Below are positions 44,364-54,975 of a DNA stretch of 64,000 nucleotides, one piece after another; position 1 is the stretch's first letter; every line of letters starts with the position of its first letter. Both the position numbers and the translations under genes were made by a program. The DNA comes from Agrilactobacillus yilanensis (lineage in GTDB: Bacteria > Bacillota > Bacilli > Lactobacillales > Lactobacillaceae), in contig NZ_RHOY01000003.1 in NCBI RefSeq assembly GCF_003946725.1, positions 186,001 to 250,000 of the forward strand, given 5' to 3'. Below the pieces are notes generated by a model, which saw only the letters and a list, made by a program, of their open reading frames with translations, did not search any database and was not told the origin of the DNA.

Positions 44364-45280
44364 GATTGCATCACCTGTAAAAATATTTGTTCTAATGTTG
44401 GTTCTACTTGATTAAAGGCCAATGGCACTAGGTCATGAGTCAATAACAAACTCAATATTTTCTGGCTAGCTGTTTTATAATCTGACCCATAAGAAACCAG
44501 CAATTTATTTTCTTGAACTTCACCAATTAAGGCCAGTTCGTTTATGATTAGCTGTTGTCCTGCTTTTGCCTGTGCTATATCTTGGAATGTTAATGCAATC
44601 TGCGGCTTTAAATAAGTTTTTTTAAGATTTGTTAAAGTGTCGGTAACTTGTAGTTGCCCATGGTGCAAAATACCAATTTCATCACAAACTGTCTGAACAT
44701 CGCTCAAAATATGTGTTGAAAAAAGAATTGTGATTTTTCCCCTGAGGCGTGTTAACAACTGTAAAAAATCATGGCGGCCTTCTGGGTCTAATGCTGAAGT
44801 TGGTTCATCACAGATTAATAATTCAGGATCATTTAAAAGTGCTTGTGCGATCCCTAGCCGTTGCCGCATACCTCTTGAAAAGCCTTTAATCCGATGCTTG
44901 TTATTTGGCAGACCTACGAGTTGTAGCATTGTTTCAATTTTTTCAGCCCGTTCTTGTTTTGCTATTTTTGTAATTTCACCACATAACTGTAAATATTCTG
45001 TTGCTGTCATATAATCATAAAACTCAGGGACATCTGGTAAATAACCAATCACTTGATTTGTTGCCGTTTGCCCAAAATTAACTTGCTGTCCTTTTACAAA
45101 GATTGTGCCAGTGTCTGGTTTATCAAGCCCTAGAATTAACTTCATCGTTGTTGTTTTGCCAGCGCCATTTTCACCCACAAAGCCAAAAATACTGCCTTGT
45201 GGCACAATTAAATTTAAATCTTTTAATACTGACTTTGCACCAAAGGCTTTGGTGACACCCTTTAATTCCAACATGTTCAT
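44360..45280 (-). CDS. ABC transporter ATPase (CcmA/BcrA type)
   Basis: 306 residues. Walker A GENGAGKTTTM, signature FSRGMRQRLGIAQ, Walker B LLICDEPTSALDPEG, switch STHILSD. GGGGTG lies seven bases before ATG 45280, which also overlaps the preceding stop (ATGA). The C-terminal 80 residues are the extension typical of ABC-2 exporters. Confidence 0.87.
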   Translation of the reverse strand: MNMLELKGVTKAFGAKSVLKDLNLIVPQGSIFGFVGENGAGKTTTMKLILGLDKPDTGTIFVKGQQVNFGQTATNQVIGYLPDVPEFYDYMTATEYLQLCGEITKIAKQERAEKIETMLQLVGLPNNKHRIKGFSRGMRQRLGIAQALLNDPELLICDEPTSALDPEGRHDFLQLLTRLRGKITILFSTHILSDVQTVCDEIGILHHGQLQVTDTLTNLKKTYLKPQIALTFQDIAQAKAGQQLIINELALIGEVQENKLLVSYGSDYKTASQKILSLLLTHDLVPLAFNQVEPTLEQIFLQVMQS

Positions 45281-45489
45281 GCCGTTTCACCCCGGCCAAA
45301 CATGAAATAAAATACTGGTCCGATAATTTGAAAGAAAATAACAATCACTAACCAGAGTACTTTATTGCCAAAACGATATTGGGGATGTTTGAGTACATGA
45401 ACCACTGCAGCGATCATGAGACCAAATTCCAAAATTACTAGGGGAATCAATAAGGGTAAATTATCTAATAAAAGTTGTGCATTATTCAT
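45277..45489 (-). CDS. PLDc_N-domain small membrane protein
   Basis: 70 residues, two membrane helices, with WLVIVIFFQIIGPVFYFMFGR, the typical end of the phospholipase D-nuclease N-terminal (PLDc_N) domain found alone in many small proteins. It sits between the XRE regulator (four bases away) and the ATPase (overlapping), so belongs to the exporter operon, perhaps as an accessory subunit. Confidence 0.78.
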   Translation of the reverse strand: MNNAQLLLDNLPLLIPLVILEFGLMIAAVVHVLKHPQYRFGNKVLWLVIVIFFQIIGPVFYFMFGRGETA

Positions 45490-45493
45490 GATT

Positions 45494-46600
45494 TTACGCT
45501 CCTATACTTTTTATTTTCTGTAGAATTTCTTGAAATTCTGGCTTATTTTGATATGGCGCTAAATAGGGATTATTTATAATTAATGCGATTAAACCTGCCT
45601 GGACTTGTGAACTATTCCGTGGCATTTGCGCGCCTAAATCCAATTGATCTAACCATTCTTGAATTAAGTCAAAGTAGACATCCCCGTGGAGTTGCAACGG
45701 AAATTGTGTTTTTGCTAATAAGTCAGCATAGTTATTCAACACTTCAAACAGTTGAGGCTCTGCTTGCAATTGTGCAAAGCCAACAATTGCTGAAGCTTGA
45801 AAATTTAATAAGCTTACGGGATGTAACGTTTCTAATTCAAAAAGTTCGGCTAGTTTTTGTCCTCGACGATAGGTTTCATTAAATTTATCAGCATCATCCA
45901 TAAGTTCAGCTAAATAATTGGAAAACAGACTCATCGTTACAAATACATATTGGGCTAAGGCACTCTGCAAAGTTCTTCTAGCGCGAACATGATCATTTTT
46001 TAGGCGAAAGGCCCCAGCAATTAAAGTTTCTGTGGGAAAATAAGGCGGAACATATGCGCCTAATGCGTCTAAAACAGCTTCAGGTTTTTCTAAAACTAAT
46101 AACGTATAGGCTTCATAGTCCCGAGCCTGAATAATCAAAGCGGGATCCTTCGCATTTTTACGGACGTGGACAAATAAAGTTTGGGCTTCTTGCATGTATT
46201 TTGAGATTTTTGTTTCATCTTGCCCGGGAAATAAATCATAATGATTCATAATTAAGAGCCCCATCTGCAAAATGAATGGATAACATGCATAATAGCGTTG
46301 AATAAAACCACGAATTGTCTTTAAAACTTCTGCTCCAGATTGCTTATCAAAGGCCTTGGTCAACATTTTATAGATATGTCGAATTTCTTCACTTGTCAAT
46401 TGAGCGTTATATCCTAATAAAGTATCTATACTAATGTCAAAATAAGCAGCCAAAAGCGGTAATAAATTAATATCTGGACAAGTTTGTCCAGTCTCCCATT
46501 TTGAGACGGCCGCTTTAGAGACACCAATAAAATCAGCGAGTTCCTGTTGTGTAATTTGTTTTTCTTTTCTATGCTGCGTAATAATAATGCCTAAATCCAT
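45494..46600 (-). CDS. XRE-family transcriptional regulator with TPR-like domain
   Basis: 368 residues from ATG 46600 (AAAGGGGG upstream). The N-terminal helix-turn-helix reads ITQQELADFIGVSKAAVSKWETG. The remainder, about 290 residues, is helical and repeat-like, similar to the tetratricopeptide sensor part of regulators that respond to peptides. First gene of the operon XRE, PLDc_N protein, ATPase, permease; likely controls its own exporter. Confidence 0.82.
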   Translation of the reverse strand: MDLGIIITQHRKEKQITQQELADFIGVSKAAVSKWETGQTCPDINLLPLLAAYFDISIDTLLGYNAQLTSEEIRHIYKMLTKAFDKQSGAEVLKTIRGFIQRYYACYPFILQMGLLIMNHYDLFPGQDETKISKYMQEAQTLFVHVRKNAKDPALIIQARDYEAYTLLVLEKPEAVLDALGAYVPPYFPTETLIAGAFRLKNDHVRARRTLQSALAQYVFVTMSLFSNYLAELMDDADKFNETYRRGQKLAELFELETLHPVSLLNFQASAIVGFAQLQAEPQLFEVLNNYADLLAKTQFPLQLHGDVYFDLIQEWLDQLDLGAQMPRNSSQVQAGLIALIINNPYLAPYQNKPEFQEILQKIKSIGA

Positions 46601-46740
46601 TTCACAGCCCCCTTTATGTAACTTAATTGTACAGAAAGGAAAAGCGGCGTTCAACAGAGTTGTTGTTAACTTATAAGGTTTAAAAACAACTTAACGTTGA
46701 CTAAAATCATTGCATAAGCAGTGCTAAATTTATATCAATC

Positions 46741-46780
46741 AAAAAAAACGCCAATTAAGTTATAAAACTTAATTGGCGTT
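46741..46780 (-). terminator. Terminator of molybdenum hydroxylase operon
   Basis: AACGCCAATTAAGTT/AACTTAATTGGCGTT perfect 15-base stem followed on the minus strand by eight T residues. The remaining gap to 46600 has no gene. Confidence 0.88.
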
Positions 46781-46923
46781 CTCAACAGTTTATAATGACA
46801 CAACCATGGACTATTTAATACTTTTAGATAAGCCATATCATTAAGATGTTTAAAACATTAACATTCTCTCATTATGTTGTCAAGATATTGTTAGAAATTA
46901 ATTATCTTGTAGAATACATTTGG

Positions 46924-48300
46924 TTATGCTTCTTCTGCTGGTTCTAGCTCTACAGTTTCTTCAACATCAGGGTCTTTTTTAAAGACTTCTTTAAAATTGA
47001 AGAAAACATTTAAAGTAATTGCTGTGATTGACCCAGACAAGATCCCACTACCAAAAATATTTTGAACTAATTCTGGGAATTGAGCATAAAAGTTAGGATA
47101 AGTAGATGGTAACATTGCAACCCCAACACTCAAACCAATAATCAGCATATTTTGATTACCATCGAAATTGACGCCTTTCAAAATACCAACAGCACTACCG
47201 ATGATAACTCCAAATAGGGCAAAGCCCACGCCCCCAAATACAGGTTTGGGAATAGCTGAAATCAAGGCAGAAAACTTAGGTACAAAACCTATCAGGATTA
47301 ACATGAAGCCAGCCGTTGCAGTGGCATAACGACTCTTAACTTTTGATAAGTTCAAGACACCAACGTTTGGAATAAAAGCTGTTGGTTGAACTGAGTTAAA
47401 TAAACCTGAAAGGAAAGTATTAATCCCTAATGTTTTTAGTGTTCTACCAAATTGATCTTTAGTCATTTTCTTATCCGCAATGTCATGAATACCCATGGCT
47501 GTTCCTGAAACTTCAACCATCCCTAAGATCATTACGATCAAGAATGAAATGATAGAAACAATATCAAACTTTGGTAAACCATAATGTAACGGTAAAATCA
47601 AACCAAAGAGTGGTGCTTCAGAGATCGATGAGAAATCCATCATGCCTAGGAAAATAGCCGCGATAGTACCAACAATCAATGAAATTAAAATTGTCAAATT
47701 ACCTAATAAACCTTTGAAATATTTACTGATAATTATATGGAAGACAAAAATAGATAATGCAAGTAATAATGGCTTAGCATCAATACTTTTAGTTAAATCA
47801 TATGCATTATTGCCCATCATCCAATGATAAGCGTTAGGTAATAGCGCGGTACTTAAAACGATTAGATTGGTACCAACGACAACTGGCGGGAAAAACCGCT
47901 GTAACTTAGCCCAAAACGGCGCTAACAAGAAACAGACAATACCACTGATTATCGTTGATCCGGCCATCACCTGAAAGCCGACATTTAGATTTGGTGCACT
48001 CTTTAACGTAGAAATCATAACTGGAACGACTGCAAAACTCGCACCCATGATCATAGGGACCATCGGGCTTGTCCTAGGAATAACATTTAATGCAGCTAAG
48101 ATAGAAGATAACCCAGCACTGAAGATAACAGCACTGATCAAAAATCTGGTTTGTTCTTCAGGTAAGCCGACACTTGTTGCCACAATTAATGGAACTGGAA
48201 TCGCACCTAAAACGGCAATAACTGTATGTTGAAATCCAAGAAGTAGATTTTTCCCCAAAGGTAGCTTTTCGTCTACTTCAGCAACGTGTTTATTTTCCAT
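46924..48300 (-). CDS. NCS2-family xanthine/uracil permease
   Basis: 458 residues with twelve or more membrane segments. LLLGFQHTVIAVLGAIPVPL at the N-terminus, MGASFAVVP, VEVSGTAMGIHDIADKKMT and NVGVLNLSKVKSR are nucleobase:cation symporter-2 features. Given its place behind the hydroxylase genes, xanthine or another purine is the likeliest substrate. Last gene of the operon. The C-terminus is acidic. Confidence 0.87.
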   Translation of the reverse strand: MENKHVAEVDEKLPLGKNLLLGFQHTVIAVLGAIPVPLIVATSVGLPEEQTRFLISAVIFSAGLSSILAALNVIPRTSPMVPMIMGASFAVVPVMISTLKSAPNLNVGFQVMAGSTIISGIVCFLLAPFWAKLQRFFPPVVVGTNLIVLSTALLPNAYHWMMGNNAYDLTKSIDAKPLLLALSIFVFHIIISKYFKGLLGNLTILISLIVGTIAAIFLGMMDFSSISEAPLFGLILPLHYGLPKFDIVSIISFLIVMILGMVEVSGTAMGIHDIADKKMTKDQFGRTLKTLGINTFLSGLFNSVQPTAFIPNVGVLNLSKVKSRYATATAGFMLILIGFVPKFSALISAIPKPVFGGVGFALFGVIIGSAVGILKGVNFDGNQNMLIIGLSVGVAMLPSTYPNFYAQFPELVQNIFGSGILSGSITAITLNVFFNFKEVFKKDPDVEETVELEPAEEA

Positions 48301-48349
48301 ATGTTAAATACCCCTACATATTGACTGAACATCCGCTATTAACTACCTA

Positions 48350-48826
48350 TTATTTAACTTTTCTACCTTCTGCAGCTATTTCAACCGCATCAACGATCTT
48401 TTGATAGCCTGTGCACCGGCACATATTCCCAGACAATGCCCGACGAATTTCTTCTCTTGAAGGATCAGGATTGTCTTCTAAGAATTGTTCACTAGAAACA
48501 ACCATCCCTGGAATACAGAAACCACATTGAACTGCACCTGCTTTAACGAAGGCATCTTGAACATCGCTTAATGTACCATCAGGATTAGTAACACCTTCAA
48601 TTGTTGTTACAACCTTGCCATCTACCCAAACTGCGAGATAGATACAAGAATCCACTGTTTCTTTATCTACACCGACTGTACAAGCGCCACATTCACCAAC
48701 GCCACAGCCTTCTTTAGTCCCGGTTAAACCGAAGTCTGTCCGAAGCATTTCCAACAAACTTTTACGAACGTCAACACGGCATGATACGGGTTCATCATTT
48801 AATGTAAAATGAATAACTTTTTCCAT
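48350..48826 (-). CDS. xdhC: Xanthine dehydrogenase-type 2Fe-2S subunit
   Basis: 158 residues, as in E. coli XdhC. The plant-type 2Fe-2S motif CGVGECGACTVGVD...C is followed by the second cluster motifs CGFCIPGM and MCRCTGYQK. It passes electrons from the molybdenum centre to the flavin subunit. GGGAGGCG precedes the ATG, two bases after the FAD-subunit stop. Confidence 0.92.
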   Translation of the reverse strand: MEKVIHFTLNDEPVSCRVDVRKSLLEMLRTDFGLTGTKEGCGVGECGACTVGVDKETVDSCIYLAVWVDGKVVTTIEGVTNPDGTLSDVQDAFVKAGAVQCGFCIPGMVVSSEQFLEDNPDPSREEIRRALSGNMCRCTGYQKIVDAVEIAAEGRKVK

Positions 48827-48828
48827 GA

Positions 48829-49698
48829 TTACGCCTCCCCAATTGCAGCCATAATATTACGGCCAGGCAAGATTTGAACTAAATGATCACGATATTCCTT
48901 AGACGCACGCCATGAATTCCGTGTATTCGTATCTTCTAAGCAAAGTTTACCGATTTCAGCCATTGTTTCTTCTGAAATTGCTTTACCTTTAGCATAAGCT
49001 TCGGCTTTTGCCATTCTGATTGGCGTTGGTGCAGCAACACCAAAGCAAACCCGTAGATCTTCAATAACGTCGTTTTCAACTTTAAGTAGACAAGCACAAC
49101 TTAAGTTAGCAATATCTAAAGCATGACGTTGGGCAAATTTTGTGTAATGTCCTTGGTAGCCTTCGTAATCTGCTTTTGCAATCTTAATTTTTACTAAAAT
49201 ATCACCAGGTTCTAGGTCTACCCAACCAGCACCCTTATAAAATTCGGCAATTGGTACATTCTTAACACCATTTGGTGAATGAATTTCTAAAACTGCATTA
49301 TAAGCAAATAGTGTTGGTGCACTGTCTGCAGATGTCGCTCCGTTACAAACATTACCGCCAATAGTTCCGGCATTTCTTGTTTGTGGTCCACCGACTAAAG
49401 CAACTGCTTCACTCAGTAATGGTGCATGTTCTTTAACTAATGGATTTGTTTCAACATCTGTAAAGGAATTCATTGAACCAATGACTAATGTTTCATCGTC
49501 ATCAAGATAGATATCTTGTAAATCAGGAATACGTGTAATTCCGATTAATGGTGCATCCACAAAGCCTTCTTTACGTTCACGAGATTTTACTAACACATCA
49601 GTCCCGCCGGCAATTAAACGTGCCTTAGGATCTTCTTTGATTAAATCAAAAACATCTTGTAAGCTTTTCGCTTCATTATATCCAGTAATGTCATACAT
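48829..49698 (-). CDS. xdhB: Xanthine dehydrogenase-type FAD subunit
   Basis: 289 residues. ARLIAGGTDVLVKSRERK and NAGTIGGNVCNGATSADSAPTLFA are the FAD-binding loops of CO-dehydrogenase/XDH medium subunits. The C-terminal CODH_C domain follows. Lies between the molybdenum and iron-sulfur subunit genes, with 17- and 2-base gaps. Confidence 0.92.
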   Translation of the reverse strand: MYDITGYNEAKSLQDVFDLIKEDPKARLIAGGTDVLVKSRERKEGFVDAPLIGITRIPDLQDIYLDDDETLVIGSMNSFTDVETNPLVKEHAPLLSEAVALVGGPQTRNAGTIGGNVCNGATSADSAPTLFAYNAVLEIHSPNGVKNVPIAEFYKGAGWVDLEPGDILVKIKIAKADYEGYQGHYTKFAQRHALDIANLSCACLLKVENDVIEDLRVCFGVAAPTPIRMAKAEAYAKGKAISEETMAEIGKLCLEDTNTRNSWRASKEYRDHLVQILPGRNIMAAIGEA

Positions 49699-49715
49699 TT
49701 TTATTTGCCTCTTTT

Positions 49716-52007
49716 CTAAATGATGTCAGCTTTTTTCAAGTGTTCAAAGACGTTTTGGGTTGATAATGGCATATTGTTAATACCAACAGTTGTTGCATCT
49801 TTTACGGCATTACGTAAAGCTGCAGCTGGAGAACAAAGTGGGTTTTCACCTAAAGACTTGTTCCCATAAGGGCCCAAAGGATCTTCGCTTTCTACAAACA
49901 TTTGATCTAGATCAGGGACGTCCATAAATGTTGGAATCTTATAATCCAACAAGTTATTGTTTAATGGTTTGCCTTTTGCATTATAGCGAACACCTTCGCC
50001 CATGCCATAGCCAATACCCATAACCATACCACCATCAACTTGACCAGAAGCCAATAATGGATTAATGATTTTACCTGAATCATGAACATTCATGATACTC
50101 AAAATCTCTGTACGGCCAGTTTCAACATCAACTTCTACTTGTGCAAAAGTACAGCCAGATGCATAAGAGTTATTATGGATATTCACTGAAGCGCTGGCTT
50201 CAAGAGCTTTACCATAATGCATATCATAATAAGAAGCCATTGCTACATCTTCAAGAGAAGCAATCTTTTGATTATTATGCACATAGACAACATTACCGTC
50301 TACAATATCAATAAATTCTGGACGAACATCATACATACGAGAAGACAAGTCAATTAACTTGTTCCGCATTTTTTCAGCGGCCTCTCGAACAGCATAACCA
50401 GAAATATAAGTTTGACGTGAAGCGTAAGCACCAGGATCAAACGGATCAATATCTGTATCGGTCATAGAATCTCTAATGATCTTGTCATAAGAAACGCCTA
50501 ATGTATCAGCAGCCATTTGTGAGAAGGCTGTATCAGCCCCTTGTCCAATTTCAGTTGCCCCTAACATCAATTTGAAGGAAGCATCTGGCATTAAGATCAA
50601 GCGCGCACTAGAAACTTCTAGCCCGAATGGATAAACGGCAGTCCCATAAGAGAAGGCAGCTACACCAACACCACGACGTTTGTCGCCGGTTTTATGTTTT
50701 AAGCTATCTGCTAGTTTTTCATCCCAATGGAAAGCTTCTCTACCTTTTTCAAGACATTCAACTGGTTTGAAGTCAAATTGCTGTACCTTACTTAATTCAT
50801 TAAAGAAGCCTTCTGGGCGACAGTTCATTGTTCTGAATTTAATTGGATCCATCCCAATTTTGTCACAAGCATCTTCAACTAAAGATTCTAAGGCAAATGT
50901 TACTTGCGGAATCCCGTAACCACGCATAGCGCCGGCAGTGGCGATATTTGTATAAACTGTTCTAGCATCATAACGGAAGTTTTCCATCTTATAAAGTGCA
51001 TTGATGAATGAACCACCCTTACTACCAATTGCATGACCGTGTGATGCATAACCGCCTTGGTTAGAATAAACGTTAAAATCAACGGCAGTGATCGTACCAT
51101 CTTTTTTAACACCCATTTCAACATCATAATCAATCGCATGACGTGTCCGTGTAAATGCAATTGATTCTTCACGAGTTAACCGTAATTGAACGGGTTTACC
51201 ACCGCAAGCCATACTCATAGCAACGGTTAAAGGTTCAATTGTAATTTCCTGTTTGTTACCAAAGCCCCCACCGATAAATGGTTTTTTAACCCGAACTTGT
51301 GCCCATGAAATACCAATTGCTTGGGCAATAATCCGACGGCAAATATAAGGGATTTGTGTAGAACTGATACAAGTCCAACGTTGATCATCGCTTCTAAAAG
51401 CAACGGCAACTTGACTTTCCATATGAATATGTTGTTGTGGTGAAGTTGAGAATGACTCTTTCACAACGTAATCCGCTTCAGCCATGCCTTTCTTGACATC
51501 GCCATAGCCTGCTGTTGTATGTGCAATCGTATTATCACGTTCTTCATGAATACGCATTGCGTCATCAGCAATTGCTTCTTTTGGTGTCAAATAAACCGGA
51601 TATTCTTCATATTCCACCTTAATTTTTTCAATTGCTTTAACAGCTTGTAATTCTGTCTTAGCAACAACGGCTGCGATTTCGTCACCATAAACTCGAATTT
51701 CACGTGTTAATAGTTGACGATCCTCAATATCCCGTTTAGCTGGATCCAAACCATAAGGATGGCCTGCTGTCCCGAACTTGTTTTGTGGTAAGTCCTCTGG
51801 TAAAAGAACTTTCACAACACCTGGCATTTTTTCAGCTTCAGAAATATCATACTTTACAACGCGACCGTGTGTAATTGTCGCATGCATGATTTTACCGTGT
51901 AACTGATTGGCAATCGGAAAATCCTCCGTGAATTTTGCCTGACCTGTGACTTTTGCAACCGCATCCCAGCGTTGCTCAGTCTTTCCAACGATACCTTTTT
52001 TCTCCAT
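49716..52007 (-). CDS. xdhA: Xanthine dehydrogenase-type molybdopterin subunit
   Basis: 763 residues, near E. coli XdhA (about 750). The N-terminal a/b hammerhead domain (about 20-125) precedes the Mo-binding part. KPFIGGGFGNKQE, AGAMRGYGIPQ, ATEIGQGADTAFSQ and KSLGENPLCSP carry the molybdopterin contacts and the catalytic glutamate. Hydroxylates a purine or related N-heterocycle. GGAGGAAAAC precedes the ATG. Moco insertion and synthesis genes are not in the window. The substrate is inferred from the permease and guaD, not shown. Confidence 0.9.
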   Translation of the reverse strand: MEKKGIVGKTEQRWDAVAKVTGQAKFTEDFPIANQLHGKIMHATITHGRVVKYDISEAEKMPGVVKVLLPEDLPQNKFGTAGHPYGLDPAKRDIEDRQLLTREIRVYGDEIAAVVAKTELQAVKAIEKIKVEYEEYPVYLTPKEAIADDAMRIHEERDNTIAHTTAGYGDVKKGMAEADYVVKESFSTSPQQHIHMESQVAVAFRSDDQRWTCISSTQIPYICRRIIAQAIGISWAQVRVKKPFIGGGFGNKQEITIEPLTVAMSMACGGKPVQLRLTREESIAFTRTRHAIDYDVEMGVKKDGTITAVDFNVYSNQGGYASHGHAIGSKGGSFINALYKMENFRYDARTVYTNIATAGAMRGYGIPQVTFALESLVEDACDKIGMDPIKFRTMNCRPEGFFNELSKVQQFDFKPVECLEKGREAFHWDEKLADSLKHKTGDKRRGVGVAAFSYGTAVYPFGLEVSSARLILMPDASFKLMLGATEIGQGADTAFSQMAADTLGVSYDKIIRDSMTDTDIDPFDPGAYASRQTYISGYAVREAAEKMRNKLIDLSSRMYDVRPEFIDIVDGNVVYVHNNQKIASLEDVAMASYYDMHYGKALEASASVNIHNNSYASGCTFAQVEVDVETGRTEILSIMNVHDSGKIINPLLASGQVDGGMVMGIGYGMGEGVRYNAKGKPLNNNLLDYKIPTFMDVPDLDQMFVESEDPLGPYGNKSLGENPLCSPAAALRNAVKDATTVGINNMPLSTQNVFEHLKKADII

Positions 52008-52063
52008 TGTGTTTTCCTCCTTCTTGAACTTTAGCTTTCATTTCAGAGTGTATGTAGTATTAA

Positions 52064-52100
52064 ACAAAAGACGCTTTAATAATGTAAGCGTTTTTTGTTC
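52064..52100. promoter_or_regulatory. Hairpin in the hydroxylase leader
   Basis: ACAAAA.ACGCTT/AAGCGTTTTTTGT inverted repeat about 60 bases before xdhA. Could be an operator or leader hairpin; ATGTAAGCG resembles half a cre site. Weak evidence. Confidence 0.35.
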
Positions 52101-52305
52101 CGAGTAAACTGTAACATATTGTTAAATTGTAAACAACAATAAATTATTATTAAAATCAGAATAACAAGACAGTTAAAATACTCTACAAACACTATTATAC
52201 CACACTTTACAGCGGATTAATACAAAATTATCAATTTTGATTTTCGATCATTTTGCCATTAAAAACATTTTGGTTTGTGAATTTTTTTAGATGGTTTCTA
52301 GACAG

Positions 52306-52333
52306 ATTATTTTTTAGGCACCTAAAAAATAAT
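52306..52333. repeat. Perfect 13-base inverted repeat
   Basis: ATTATTTTTTAGG-CA-CCTAAAAAATAAT, extended imperfectly outward by TAGACAGATT (52299-52308) and AATCTATCTA (52335-52344). Lies in the 780-base gap between xdhA and adh. Operator, terminator or tiny element end. Confidence 0.55.
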
Positions 52334-52412
52334 CAATCTATCTAATTGAGAGTGATTATTGATTAAGTGAAAAAAGCTGATTTTATCAGGCTTTTGATTC
52401 ATTTTTGTTTGA

Positions 52413-52598
52413 AATACAACCATATTCTTTAAATATACTATTTTTATTCCTATGGTATATGATCAAGAACTGAATTTGAAATTAAAAATTATAAATCCTT
52501 TTCCTTCCTATTATAAGGGTCTATTTTTTGATTATAATTTAACGGCTAATTCAGCTGTTAGAGAACAGTTGAAAAAATGCATTAAAAAATTTGAATAA
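52413..52598 (+). pseudogene. Possible LysR-type regulator C-terminal remnant
   Basis: A 61-codon open stretch ending IINPFPSYYKGLFFDYNLTA, then NSAVREQLKKCIKKFE and stop. This resembles the end of a LysR effector-binding domain. An internal ATG (52452) has no ribosome site and the HTH part is absent. It may be the relic of a regulator for the flanking genes. Visual similarity only. Confidence 0.4.
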
Positions 52599-52703
52599 TA
52601 TTTTTAATTGTATTATTTAAAATTAAATAAATTAACATTTAATTTTAGTATAGTTTAACAAATTTAAATTATCTATTTTTGAATATTTCATTCAAAAATT
52701 ACT

Positions 52704-52747
52704 TTGTGCAAAAAATCACTTGTAATTATTTTTTTGTCGTCTATAAT
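52704..52747 (+). promoter_or_regulatory. adh promoter with possible Rex operator
   Basis: TTGTAA, 16-base spacer and TATAAT (52742-52747). TTGTGC-AAAAAA-TCACTT at 52704-52721 resembles the Rex site TTGTGA-N6-TCACAA (9 of 12). CACTTGT and ACAAGTG additionally flank the promoter as an inverted repeat. Confidence 0.45.
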
Positions 52748-52788
52748 GACAAGTGTGAACTACCTTAACAACGAGAGGGGAAATTAGC

Positions 52789-53808
52789 ATGAAAGCTGCA
52801 GTTGTACGCGATCCAGTCGATGGTTTTGTCGATATTAAAGATGTTACACTCCGCCCTATCAAATCTGGGGAAGCACTAGTTGATATGGAATATTGTGGAC
52901 TATGTCACACAGATTTACACGTTGCTGCCGGAGATTTTGGTGAAGTACCCGGTAGAATCATTGGACACGAAGGTGTTGGTATCGTTTCACAAATTGCCGA
53001 TGACGTTACTTGTTTGAAAGTCGGTGATCGTGTATCTATCGCCTGGTTCTTTAGTGGTTGTGGTCATTGTGAATACTGCCTAACTGGTAGAGAAGCACTT
53101 TGCCGTAACGTTAAAAATTCAGGTTTCACTGTTGATGGTGCCATGGCACAACAATGTATTGTTGATGCTGCTTATGCTGTCAAAGTTCCAGAAGGTTTAG
53201 ATCCAATTGAAGCAACTTCACTAACTTGTGCTGGCGTTACTACATATAAGGCTTTAAAAGTTGGTGAAACAAAACCTGGTCAATGGGTCGAAGTTGTTGG
53301 TGCTGGTGGTCTTGGTAACTTGGCCGTTCAGTATGCTAAAAATGTCTTTGGTGCACATGTCATTGCTGTAGATGGTAATGATGATAAACTTGCTGCTGCT
53401 AAAGAAAATGGTGCTGATATCTTGATCAATCGTCATGATTCAGATGTTGGTCAACAAATTCAAGAAAAAGTTGGCGGTGTTCATAATTCTATCGTTACAG
53501 CGGTTACAACAGACGCCTTTAAACAATCTGTTGATGCGCTACGTCCTGATGGCCGCTTAGTAGCCGTAGCATTACCTAGTGGTGCTATGGAATTAAATAT
53601 TGCTAAAACTGTTTTAGACGGTATCCAAGTCGTTGGTTCTTTAGTTGGTACCCGGACAGACTTAGCTGAAACTTTCCAATTCGGCGCTGAAGGCAAAGTT
53701 CATCCAATTGTTCAAACTTGTCGCCTAGATGATATTAATGACATCATTAAAGAAATGAAGTCAAATAGTATCGTAGGCCGGATGGTTGTTGACTTTACCA
53801 AAGAATAA
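52789..53808 (+). CDS. adhP: Zinc-dependent alcohol dehydrogenase (AdhP/AdhA type)
   Basis: 339 residues with GAGGGG upstream. Catalytic zinc site [15 protein letters not shown]; structural zinc site [15 protein letters not shown]; Rossmann motif [15 protein letters not shown]. Reduces acetaldehyde to ethanol or oxidises short alcohols with NAD(H). Monocistronic with its own terminator. A possible Rex site suggests redox control. Confidence 0.93.
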   Translation: MKAAVVRDPVDGFVDIKDVTLRPIKSGEALVDMEYCGLCHTDLHVAAGDFGEVPGRIIGHEGVGIVSQIADDVTCLKVGDRVSIAWFFSGCGHCEYCLTGREALCRNVKNSGFTVDGAMAQQCIVDAAYAVKVPEGLDPIEATSLTCAGVTTYKALKVGETKPGQWVEVVGAGGLGNLAVQYAKNVFGAHVIAVDGNDDKLAAAKENGADILINRHDSDVGQQIQEKVGGVHNSIVTAVTTDAFKQSVDALRPDGRLVAVALPSGAMELNIAKTVLDGIQVVGSLVGTRTDLAETFQFGAEGKVHPIVQTCRLDDINDIIKEMKSNSIVGRMVVDFTKE

Positions 53809-53834
53809 TTTAAATTAATTAATTAAAAACGAAT

Positions 53835-53875
53835 AAGTCCCTAACTTGACCAGTGATGATTGAGTTAGGGACTTA
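53835..53875. terminator. Bidirectional terminator
   Basis: AAGTCCCTAACT/AGTTAGGGACTT between adh and the converging LacI-family gene. Confidence 0.85.
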
Positions 53876-53885
53876 TTTATTTAAT

Positions 53886-54938
<1,053 letters not shown>

Positions 54939-54975
54939 TCACGAAACTATTTTTTAGTAAAAATTAAATAAAATA

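Noticed and set aside
52008-52790. Purine riboswitch in front of the hydroxylase operon
   Set aside because: The conserved purine-aptamer core was looked for here and upstream of guaD and was not seen.
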